Positions 1-5,929 of a DNA stretch of 6,020 nucleotides are shown here, in pieces. The notes below the pieces were generated by a model that was not told the DNA's origin, did not search any database, and worked only from the letters and a program-made list of their open reading frames with translations. Source of the stretch: Methylobacteriaceae bacterium (lineage in GTDB: Bacteria > Pseudomonadota > Alphaproteobacteria > Rhizobiales > Beijerinckiaceae); NCBI GenBank assembly GCA_019247255.1, contig JAFAPJ010000621.1:1-6020 (forward strand), read 5' to 3'. Both the position numbers and the translations under genes were made by a program. Within the stretch, counting starts at the first letter, position 1. The number at the start of each line of letters is the position of its first letter.

Positions 1-1185
1 CTCGGCAATGCCGGCGGCTTCAAGATGCAGCTCCAGGACCGTACGGGCGCCGGCCTGCCGACGCTGCTCGCCTCGGCGCGCGAGCTGATCGGGCGGGCCA
101 ACCAGGATCCGAGCCTCAGCCGCGTGTTCACGACCTTCGGCAACAACACGCCGCAGATCTACCTCGACATCGACCGGGTGAAGGCCCGCATGCTCGACGT
201 CCCGCTCGCGAACATCTTCGCGACCCTGCAGGTCAATCTCGGCGGCGCCTACGTCAACGATTTCAACGTGTTCGGCCGCGTTTATCAGGTGCGCGCTCAG
301 GCCGACGACCGCTTCCGCGACGAGCGCGACGACATCCTGGGGCTCAAGGTCCGCAGCAATTCGGGCGCGCTCGTGCCGCTCGGGACGCTCGTCAACATCC
401 GCGACACGGCGGGGCCCGATCTCGTCCAGCGCTTCAACATGTACACGTCGGTCCCGGTCCAGGGCGACACGGCCCGCGGCGTCTCGTCCGGAATCGGGCT
501 CGACACGATGCAGCGGCTCGCCGGCGAGGTCCTGCCGCAGAGCCTCGGCTACCAATGGACGGAGCTCGCCTTCCAGGAACAGGCGACCGGCAACACGGCG
601 ATCTACGTGTTCGCGCTCGGCGTGCTGTTCGTCTTCCTAGTGCTCGCCGCGCAGTACGAGAGCTGGTCGCTTCCGCTCGCCATCATCCTGGTGGTGCCGA
701 CGGGGGTGCTCGCGGCGCTCGGCGGGGTGGTGCTCCGCGGGCAGGACAACAACATCCTGACCCAGATCGGGCTCGTCGTGCTGATCGGTCTCGCGGCCAA
801 GAACGCGATCCTGATCGTGGAATTCGCCAAGCAGATCGAGGATCGCGACGGGCACGGGCCGGTCGCGGCCGTCGTCGAGGCGGCGCGGCTGCGGCTCCGG
901 CCGATCCTGATGACCGCGTTCGCGTTCATCCTGGGCGTCGTGCCGCTCGTGATCGCGACGGGGCCGGGCGCGGAGATGCGCCAGGCGCTCGGCACCGCCG
1001 TGTTCTTCGGCATGCTCGGCGCGACGGTCTTCGGGCTGTTCCTGACGCCCGTGTTCTACGTCGTGATCCGCGGGGTCGTCCTGTGGCTCGCGCGGCGGCG
1101 CGGCCGGGGGACGGCGCCGCCACCTGCCCGAGACACGCGGCCGCAACCGGCTGCGGAGCGATCTTTGTCCGAAGCAGCCGGATAG
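1..1185 (+). CDS. RND efflux pump inner-membrane permease (AcrB/HAE1-type), C-terminal part, 5' end outside window
   Basis: Proton-driven inner-membrane exporter subunit of a tripartite drug or solvent efflux pump. The reading frame is open from base 1, so the start lies upstream; 394 residues are visible of a family length of about 1,050. Numbering from the window start, residues 1-190 are periplasmic porter/docking domain, including the GGAYVNDFNVFGRVYQV stretch that matches the AcrB docking loop. Hydrophobic helices follow at about 200-216, 223-246, 250-275, 300-320 and 330-362, corresponding to TM8-TM12. GLAAKNAILIVEFAK carries Lys267, equivalent to AcrB Lys940 of the proton relay, and RLRLRPILMT (296-305) holds the conserved TM11 Arg/Thr. 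The TM4 aspartates are outside the window. The tail after TM12 is short, basic, then Pro/Ala-rich. The substrate cannot be told. The adaptor (MFP) gene would be expected upstream. Family assignment is secure. Confidence 0.95.
   Translation, partial: LGNAGGFKMQLQDRTGAGLPTLLASARELIGRANQDPSLSRVFTTFGNNTPQIYLDIDRVKARMLDVPLANIFATLQVNLGGAYVNDFNVFGRVYQVRAQADDRFRDERDDILGLKVRSNSGALVPLGTLVNIRDTAGPDLVQRFNMYTSVPVQGDTARGVSSGIGLDTMQRLAGEVLPQSLGYQWTELAFQEQATGNTAIYVFALGVLFVFLVLAAQYESWSLPLAIILVVPTGVLAALGGVVLRGQDNNILTQIGLVVLIGLAAKNAILIVEFAKQIEDRDGHGPVAAVVEAARLRLRPILMTAFAFILGVVPLVIATGPGAEMRQALGTAVFFGMLGATVFGLFLTPVFYVVIRGVVLWLARRRGRGTAPPPARDTRPQPAAERSLSEAAG
1147..1181 (+). terminator. Candidate stem-loop at the 3' end of the RND gene
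   Basis: A perfect 8-bp inverted repeat, CCGGCTGC at 1147-1154 and GCAGCCGG at 1174-1181, separated by 19 nt. It lies over the last codons of the RND gene and ends 1 nt before the stop codon. No T-run follows, so it is not a classical intrinsic terminator. It could attenuate read-through, protect the mRNA 3' end, or be chance in GC-rich sequence. Confidence 0.25.
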
Positions 1186-1193
1186 CTTCGTAA
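1165..1193 (+). promoter_or_regulatory. Weak candidate sigma70-type promoter for the exported-protein cassette
   Basis: TTGTCC (1165-1170) and TCGTAA (1188-1193) are spaced by 17 nt, in the only locally AT-richer patch between the RND gene and the thioredoxin gene. Transcription would start roughly 25-30 nt before the thioredoxin ATG. The -10 match is poor, and alphaproteobacterial promoters are hard to call by eye. Read-through from the RND gene is equally possible. Confidence 0.2.
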
Positions 1194-1230
1194 TCCTGTC
1201 GGAGGCGGGAGCGAGCCTCGACACGGTACG

Positions 1231-1758
1231 ATGCGCGTCGCAATGCCGGTCACCCGACGTAGCCTGATCGCCGCAGCCGGCGTCGTCGCCCTCGGCTCCG
1301 CGGCCGACGCGGCCTCGCTGAGGCCGTTCCGAGCCGACGTCGCGGCGCCCGCGCTCTCACTTCCGCGGCTCGGCGACGGGCGCGCGTCCCTCGACGATGC
1401 GCTGGGGCGCACGATCGTGGTCTCGTTCTGGGCGACCTGGTGCGCCCCCTGTCGCCGCGAGCTGCCTTCGCTGCTCCGCCTCCAGGTCGATCTTCGCGAA
1501 GCCGCCATGGTGATCGCCGTGGCGGTGGGCGAGCCGGCGGAGCGGGTCGGGCCCTATCTGGATCGCGGCGGGCTGCGAGGTCTCGACGTCGCGCTCGACG
1601 TCTCGCGCGTCGCGGCATCGGAGTGGCGCGTGCAGTCGCTGCCGCAGAGCTACGTTCTCGACCGGCAGCGACGGATCGCCTTCTCGGCGCTGGGCGAGGT
1701 CGATTGGGACGATCCCGCCGTGCGTGGGCAGCTGACGGGACTCGCACCCGCGGGATGA
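1231..1758 (+). CDS. TlpA/ResA-like thioredoxin-fold protein, exported (probable Tat signal)
   Basis: Predicted periplasmic thiol-disulfide oxidoreductase of 175 aa. The N-terminus has TRRSLIAAAGVVALG (residues 8-22): a twin arginine followed by a moderately hydrophobic helix, with a likely cleavage site after ADA (25-27). This suggests Tat export. The thioredoxin core follows, with the redox motif WCAPC (Cys71 and Cys74) inside SFWATWCAPCRRELPSLL and a cis-proline candidate at Pro138 (SLPQSYVLD). These are the typical TlpA/AhpC-TSA features. Family members reduce cytochrome c heme-site cysteines or the copper-site cysteines of CoxB/Sco. The presence of a Sco gene 1.1 kb downstream favours the copper-centre role, but that is inference. 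The start could equally be ATG 1243, which still keeps the twin arginine; neither start has a clear Shine-Dalgarno sequence. The gene begins 45 nt after the RND stop and ends 34 nt before the next start. Confidence 0.9.
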   Translation: MRVAMPVTRRSLIAAAGVVALGSAADAASLRPFRADVAAPALSLPRLGDGRASLDDALGRTIVVSFWATWCAPCRRELPSLLRLQVDLREAAMVIAVAVGEPAERVGPYLDRGGLRGLDVALDVSRVAASEWRVQSLPQSYVLDRQRRIAFSALGEVDWDDPAVRGQLTGLAPAG

Positions 1759-1780
1759 CGTGAGGCATCATGGGGCCGCG

Positions 1781-1788
1781 AGGGAGGG
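1781..1788 (+). promoter_or_regulatory. Ribosome binding site that decides the start at 1793
   Basis: AGGGAGGG lies 4 nt before ATG 1793. It favours this ATG over the upstream in-frame GTG at 1760, which would add 11 residues (MRHHGAAREGA) ahead of the signal peptide and has no comparable site. Confidence 0.6.
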
Positions 1789-1792
1789 AGCC

Positions 1793-2266
1793 ATGCGAGC
1801 GGGACGGATGAGGGCGGGTCTACTGGCCGCCATGGCGCTCGGCGCCGCCGCTCCGGCCTGCGCGGCCGAGCGCGTGAAGGTGACCGGCGAGGTCATGGAC
1901 ACCTGGTGCTACCTGTCGGGCGTCATGGGCGGGCAGGACGCGGTGGTCGGCACCTCGCACCACACCTGCGCCCTGTGGTGCGCCGCGGGCGGCATCCCGG
2001 TCGGTCTCCTGGGAGAGGATGGGACGCTCTACCTTGTGCTGAAGCTCGACGGCCGCGGCACGGCCGATGGCGGCGAGAGCGTGCTGTCGATCCAGAGCCA
2101 CAAGGTGACGGCGGATGGCCAGCTCTATCAGCGCGACGGCTTCAACTACCTCATCGTCGACAAGGTGGTGGCCGATGCCGGCATCATCAACGAGACGCAC
2201 AAGCAGTTCGGCTTCGTGCCGCCGATGGTCGTCCCGCAAACCGTGATCGACGAGGCCAAGAAATGA
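1793..2266 (+). CDS. Small secreted protein with HHxCxxxC motif, function unknown
   Basis: 157-aa protein with an N-terminal signal peptide (residues 1 to about 24; hydrophobic LLAAMALGAAAPA, cleavage near ACA/AE). I do not recognise a characterised family. The mature part starts with VTGEVMDTWCYLSG (30-43), then HHTCALWC (56-63), then GIPVGLLGEDGTLYLVL. The pattern GxVxDxxC, then HxCAxxCxxxGxPxGxL with a DG-L strand, resembles uncharacterised exported bacterial proteins I recall only in general terms. The three mature cysteines (39, 59, 63) and His56/His57 could form a metal, heme or disulfide site; which one is inference. Cys23 lies in the signal region without a convincing lipobox. The C-terminal half is beta-strand-like and ends in basic residues. 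The gene overlaps the next one by 4 nt (ATGA), and its product appears paralogous to that neighbour's. Confidence 0.85.
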   Translation: MRAGRMRAGLLAAMALGAAAPACAAERVKVTGEVMDTWCYLSGVMGGQDAVVGTSHHTCALWCAAGGIPVGLLGEDGTLYLVLKLDGRGTADGGESVLSIQSHKVTADGQLYQRDGFNYLIVDKVVADAGIINETHKQFGFVPPMVVPQTVIDEAKK

Positions 2267-2862
2267 CCCGCAGCGACGGCATCATCTCGGCGCGGCGCGC
2301 CTTCGCCCTCGCAGCGCTTTCCATCACGCTCCTGCTGGCATGGGCGCCTCGGTCCGGCTCAGCCCAGGAGATCAAAGGTCAGGCCGAGAGCTGGGGGCTT
2401 CAGAACGAAAGCCTGGCCGTGATCAGCGGCAAGGTGGTCGACATCGTCTGCGAGCTGTCCGGAGATTGCCCGTCCGGGTGCGGGCAGGGCCTGCGTCAGC
2501 TCGGAATCGTGACGAGCGCCGGCAAGCTGATCCCGGTCTCCAAAAACGGGCAGCCCGCCTTCACGGGCGCGATCCAGGAGCTTTTTCCCTTCTGCCAGAA
2601 GACGGTCGACCTCGACGGCCTCTATGCCGGCGACACGAAGAACAGGCTGTTCCAGGTGCAGCTCATCCGTGAGACCGGCGCCCAGAGCTGGATCAAGGCG
2701 GAGCGCTGGACTCAGGAATGGGCCAAGCAGAACCCGTCCCTCGCCGGCTCGGCGGACGAATGGTACTTTCAGGACCCCCGTATCGCCGCGCAGATCAAGG
2801 CGCGAGGCTATCTCGGGCTCGGTCCGGGCGCCGACCGGGACGCGATCCGGGACGCCTATTGA
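2263..2862 (+). CDS. Secreted cysteine-motif protein, probable diverged paralog of its upstream neighbour, function unknown
   Basis: 199-aa protein starting at an ATG that overlaps the preceding stop by 4 nt; GAGG at 2252-2255 is a suitable ribosome site. Residues 9-35 form a signal peptide: an RR pair, then FALAALSITLLLAWAP, with cleavage near GSA/QE. The domain begins ISGKVVDIVCELSG (54-67), followed by Cys69-x3-Cys73 and LGIVTSAGKLIPV. A fourth cysteine, Cys111, sits in FPFCQK. After the first cysteine the spacing is shorter than in the neighbour because the His-containing loop is missing. The region from about 140 is rich in Trp, Tyr and charged residues (SWIKAERWTQEWAKQ, DEWYFQDP) and has no counterpart in the neighbour. 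Its position directly before Sco suggests a role with copper or thiol chemistry, but no function is known to me. Confidence 0.85.
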   Translation: MTRSDGIISARRAFALAALSITLLLAWAPRSGSAQEIKGQAESWGLQNESLAVISGKVVDIVCELSGDCPSGCGQGLRQLGIVTSAGKLIPVSKNGQPAFTGAIQELFPFCQKTVDLDGLYAGDTKNRLFQVQLIRETGAQSWIKAERWTQEWAKQNPSLAGSADEWYFQDPRIAAQIKARGYLGLGPGADRDAIRDAY

Positions 2863-3455
2863 TGCGTTTCGCGGTCGTCGTCCTCGCGGCTCTCCTGGGT
2901 GGCGCCGCCCTCGCGGAAGGGCTGCCCCCGACGGGCGGCGAGGCGGCCGGGCGATGGGCCGACACCTTCCTCAACGGCAAGATCGGCGGTGATTTCGACC
3001 TCGTCGATCAGACGGGTCAGCGGCGGCGTCTCGCCGATTTCGCCGGCCGCCATATCCTGCTCTTCTTCGGCTACGCCAATTGCGAGCAGATCTGCTCGGC
3101 TGCGATCCCGCTCATGTCCGCGGCGCTCGACGAGCTCGGGCCGGACCACAAGCCGCTCGACCTCGTGATGGTGACGGTCGATCCCGAACGCGACACGCCT
3201 CAGGGGATGCGGACCGCTCTCGCCAAGTTCGATGCCCGGCTGATCGCCCTCACCGGGACGCGCGCCGAGCTCGCCCCGGTCTGGAGCGCCTTCAACGTGC
3301 GCACGACCGAGGTCGCGCGCGACCTCGAAGACAAGCCCATCTACGCTCACGACAGCTTCATCTTCCTGCTCGGGCCGGACGGGAAGGTGCTGTCGCTCCT
3401 GCCGCCCATGCTGCCGCCTTCTCAGATCGCCAAGATCCTCCGCGCGCGCTTCTAG
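2862..3455 (+). CDS. Sco1/SenC/PrrC family protein (copper chaperone or thiol reductase), periplasmic
   Basis: 197 aa. Sco proteins deliver copper to the CuA site of cytochrome oxidase or act as thiol-disulfide reductases outside the cytoplasmic membrane. The N-terminus (MRFAVVVLAALLGGAALA) is a cleavable signal peptide, so this form is probably soluble rather than anchored like most Sco proteins. The core begins IGGDFDLVDQTGQ (41-53), then LLFFGYANCEQIC with the copper/redox pair Cys74-x3-Cys78, VTVDPERDTP (105-112) and the conserved His163 in YAHDSFIFLLGPDGK. All three copper-ligand positions are therefore present. The intervening residues EQI differ from the usual Pro-Asp-Val/Ile of CPDVC. 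The start codon overlaps the previous stop by one base (TGATG), indicating translational coupling. No oxidase genes are in the window, so the client protein is unknown. Confidence 0.93.
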   Translation: MRFAVVVLAALLGGAALAEGLPPTGGEAAGRWADTFLNGKIGGDFDLVDQTGQRRRLADFAGRHILLFFGYANCEQICSAAIPLMSAALDELGPDHKPLDLVMVTVDPERDTPQGMRTALAKFDARLIALTGTRAELAPVWSAFNVRTTEVARDLEDKPIYAHDSFIFLLGPDGKVLSLLPPMLPPSQIAKILRARF

Positions 3456-3479
3456 TCGGGCTCCCGACGCGGCCGTCGG
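3455..3479 (+). terminator. Two competing hairpins just after the Sco stop codon
   Basis: Three alternating arms, GTCGG (3455-3459), CCGAC (3464-3468) and GTCGG (3475-3479), allow either an upstream hairpin (loop GCTC) or a downstream one (loop GCGGCC). No T-run follows. This is a candidate transcription end or mRNA-stabilising structure for the four-gene cassette. Confidence 0.3.
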
Positions 3480-3505
3480 CTAGCGGGACGGCGTCAGGCG
3501 AGCCG

Positions 3506-3537
3506 CGACCGCTCTCGTGACGCATTCACGACCGCTC
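3506..3537. promoter_or_regulatory. Candidate operator: 17-nt palindrome overlapping nine-base direct repeats
   Basis: TCGTGA (3515-3520), a 5-nt spacer, and TCACGA (3526-3531) form a perfect inverted repeat. CGACCGCTC occurs at 3506-3514 and again at 3529-3537, 23 nt apart. The site lies 83 nt before the molybdenum hydroxylase start, where a repressor or activator would bind. The spacing fits neither the CRP/FNR nor the T-N11-A LysR pattern exactly. Confidence 0.35.
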
Positions 3538-3556
3538 GACGATGGCGCACGGGCGT

Positions 3557-3586
3557 TTGACGCCGGCGCGGCGAGGCGCGACCCTG
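3557..3586 (+). promoter_or_regulatory. Weak candidate promoter for the molybdenum hydroxylase gene
   Basis: TTGACG (3557-3562) is a good -35 element. The only -10 candidate at suitable distance (18 nt) is ACCCTG (3581-3586), which matches poorly. It lies directly downstream of the palindrome and would give a leader of about 20 nt containing the pyrimidine tract. Confidence 0.2.
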
Positions 3587-3613
3587 TCTCCTTCTCCTCC
3601 CTGGATCTCTGCC

Positions 3614-5929
3614 ATGAAACCACTCCGATTCGGCGTCGGCCAGCCCGCGACGCGCGTGGAAGACCAGCGGCTCGTCACCGGAGCCGGGCGCTACACGGAC
3701 GACATCCAGCCGGCGAACGCCGTTCACGGCGTCGTGGTGCGCTCGCCTCACGCCCACGCTGCGTTCACGATCGGCGACCTCGCTGAGGTGCGGGCGATGC
3801 CCGGCGTGCTCCTCGTCCTGACCTATCCGGACGTCGCCCATCTCGGCGGGCTGCCCTGCGGCGCCCCGGCCCGTAATGCGGACGGTACCCGGCAGGTTCT
3901 GCCGCCTTATCCCGTCCTGGCGGACGGCGTGGTCCGGCATGTCGGGGACGCGGTCGCCTTCGTGGTGGCCGACACCGCGGAGGCGGCGCGCGACGCCGCC
4001 GAAGCCCTGCCGATCGCGTATGAGCCGCGGCCCGCCGCGATCGGGTTGGCGGCGGCGGAGCGCCCCGGCGCGCCGCTCGTCTTCGACACCGTACCGGGCA
4101 ACCTCGCCTTCGACGTCCGCGAGGGCGATAGGGCCGCGACCGATGCCGCCTTCGCGGCCGCGCATCGGACCGTGTCGCTGACGATCGTCAATAACCGCCT
4201 CGTCACGAACTACCTCGAGCCGCGCGCGGCGATCGGCGAGTACGACGGGGCGAGCGGGCGCTGGACCCTGACCCTCGGCAGCCAGGGCAGCCACGGCATC
4301 CGGGACGGGCTCGCCCGCGCGATCATAAAGGTCTCGCCCGACCGGATCCGGGTCGTGACGCCGGATGTCGGGGGCGGCTTCGGCACGAAGATCTTCATGT
4401 ACCGGGAATACCCGCTGGTGCTCCTCGCGGCCGAGAAGGTCGGCCGTCCCGTCAAGTGGCGGGCGGAGCGGACGGAGCACTTCCTCGGCGACGCGCAAGG
4501 CCGCGACAACGTCACGACGGCCGAGCTCGCCCTTGACCGAGACGGGCGTTTCACCGCGATGCGGGTGGACCTCAAGGCCGATATGGGCGGCTATCTCTCG
4601 GGCTTCGCGCCCTACATTCCGACCGCCGGCTCGCTCATGTCGCCTGGCGTCTACGCCATCCCGACGATCGCGATCCGGATCCGCGGCTATTACACCCACA
4701 CCCTCCCGGTCGACGCCTATCGCGGCGCCGGACGGCCCGAGGCCGCCTACGTCATCGAGCGGCTCGTCGACCATGTGGCGCGCGTGACGGGCGACACGCC
4801 GGACGCCGTCCGGACCCGCAACTTCGTGCCGGCCGCCGCCATGCCGTACCGGACCTCGACCGGCAAGGTCTACGACACGGGCGAGTTCGAGGGGCACATG
4901 CGCCGCGCGATGGAGCTTGCCGATTGGCCGGGCTTCGCGGCGCGCCGGGCGGCCTCCGAGCGGCGCGGCAAGCTCCGCGGCCGCGGGCTCGCGAGCTATA
5001 TCGAGGCCTGCGCGGGCGGCGGCGCCGAGGACGCGCTCGTCCGGGTCGACCGCGACGGCGGCGCGACCGTGCTCATCGGCACGCAATCGACCGGCCAGGG
5101 GCACGAGACCGCCTATGCGCAGCTCGTCGCGCACGCGCTCGACCTGCCGCTCGAGCGCATCCGGGTCCGCCAGGGCGACACGGACGAGATCGCGACGGGC
5201 GGCGGCACGGGCGGGTCGCGCTCGATCCCGGTCGGGGGCGCGTCGGTCGCCGGCGCGTCCCGGCGCCTCGCCGAGCAGCTCAAGGAGGTCGCGGCCGAAG
5301 TCCTCGAGGCCGGACTGGCCGATCTCGAGCTCGCGGACGGGCTCGTCCGGGTCGTCGGGACGGACCGGGCCATCTCCTTCGCCGATCTCGCGACCTGGTC
5401 GGAGGCGCAGCCGGACAAGCTGCAGGCGAAGGATTCCTGGAAGCCGCCGGAAGCCACCTATCCGAACGGCACGCATGTCTGCGAGCTCGAGGTGGATCCC
5501 GAGACGGGCGAGGTCGAGCTCCAGACCTACGTCGTGGTCGACGATTTCGGTGTGACGCTGAACCCCTCGCTCCTCGCCGGCCAGGTGCATGGCGGAATCG
5601 CCCAGGGCGTCGGCCAGGCGTTGCACGAGCACACCGTCTACGATCCGGACGGGCAGCTCGTGACGGCCTCGCTCATGGATTACCGCCTGCCGCGCGCGGC
5701 GGACCTCCCCGAGATCGTGTTCGAGACCCGCAACGTCCCCTCGACCACCAACGCGCTCGGCATGAAGGGCGCGGGGGAAGCGGGCGCGATCGGCTCCTGC
5801 CCGGCCGTCATCAACGCGCTCGTCGATGCGCTTCATGATCGCTATGGGGTCGAGCACATCGACATGCCGGCGACCCCCGACGCGGTGCGCGCGGCGATCC
5901 GGGCGGCAGCGCCGCGAATGGCCGCCTGA
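3614..5929 (+). CDS. Molybdenum hydroxylase large subunit, CoxL form II / xanthine dehydrogenase family
   Basis: 771 aa, complete and of normal family length (about 770-800). It binds molybdopterin-cytosine-dinucleotide cofactor and hydroxylates a small organic substrate such as an aldehyde or N-heterocycle, passing electrons to 2Fe-2S and FAD subunits. The N-terminus FGVGQPATRVEDQRLVTGAGRYTDDI is the standard aldehyde oxidase/xanthine dehydrogenase a/b hammerhead start. Further landmarks are GGGFGTK (253-259), AYRGAGR (368-374), STGQGHET (492-499) and GAGEAGAIG (719-727) with the catalytic base Glu722. AYRGAGR is the form II signature; true CO dehydrogenase has AYXCSFR, so CO oxidation is unlikely to be the main activity. 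ATG 3614 was chosen because family homology begins there; ATG 3542 would add 24 unrelated residues. The ribosome site is weak (GGAT at 3603-3606). Substrate cannot be told. The partner S and M subunit genes are not seen here. Confidence 0.95.
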   Translation: MKPLRFGVGQPATRVEDQRLVTGAGRYTDDIQPANAVHGVVVRSPHAHAAFTIGDLAEVRAMPGVLLVLTYPDVAHLGGLPCGAPARNADGTRQVLPPYPVLADGVVRHVGDAVAFVVADTAEAARDAAEALPIAYEPRPAAIGLAAAERPGAPLVFDTVPGNLAFDVREGDRAATDAAFAAAHRTVSLTIVNNRLVTNYLEPRAAIGEYDGASGRWTLTLGSQGSHGIRDGLARAIIKVSPDRIRVVTPDVGGGFGTKIFMYREYPLVLLAAEKVGRPVKWRAERTEHFLGDAQGRDNVTTAELALDRDGRFTAMRVDLKADMGGYLSGFAPYIPTAGSLMSPGVYAIPTIAIRIRGYYTHTLPVDAYRGAGRPEAAYVIERLVDHVARVTGDTPDAVRTRNFVPAAAMPYRTSTGKVYDTGEFEGHMRRAMELADWPGFAARRAASERRGKLRGRGLASYIEACAGGGAEDALVRVDRDGGATVLIGTQSTGQGHETAYAQLVAHALDLPLERIRVRQGDTDEIATGGGTGGSRSIPVGGASVAGASRRLAEQLKEVAAEVLEAGLADLELADGLVRVVGTDRAISFADLATWSEAQPDKLQAKDSWKPPEATYPNGTHVCELEVDPETGEVELQTYVVVDDFGVTLNPSLLAGQVHGGIAQGVGQALHEHTVYDPDGQLVTASLMDYRLPRAADLPEIVFETRNVPSTTNALGMKGAGEAGAIGSCPAVINALVDALHDRYGVEHIDMPATPDAVRAAIRAAAPRMAA

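Noticed and set aside
555..1193. 212-codon + strand frame inside the RND gene, plus the minus-strand frames over 603-1224
   Set aside because: All overlap a well-supported RND coding region; their products are compositionally biased and unlike any family.
1906..2262. N-terminal extension of the second CxxxC protein's frame back to ATG 1906
   Set aside because: The extension lies inside the first CxxxC gene in another frame and is Arg/Gly-rich. ATG 2263 gives a proper signal peptide and an ATGA overlap.
2718..2861. Upstream extension of the Sco frame to ATG 2718
   Set aside because: It would put 48 Arg-rich residues before a clear signal peptide; ATG 2862 gives a normal Sco start.
4924..5838. 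304-codon + strand open frame inside the hydroxylase gene
   Set aside because: Shifted-frame shadow with Arg/Gly/Ala-rich low-complexity translation and no independent ribosome site or motif.
3494..5857. 787-codon open frame on the minus strand, opposite the molybdenum hydroxylase gene
   Set aside because: It mirrors the hydroxylase gene in a GC-rich codon context where antisense frames rarely meet stops. Its translation is rich in Arg, Asp, Gly and Ala and shows no recognisable domain, while the + strand protein has all family motifs.
3614..5929. Annotation as aerobic CO dehydrogenase (form I CoxL)
   Set aside because: The active-site loop reads AYRGAGR, not the form I AYXCSFR motif with its copper-binding cysteine.
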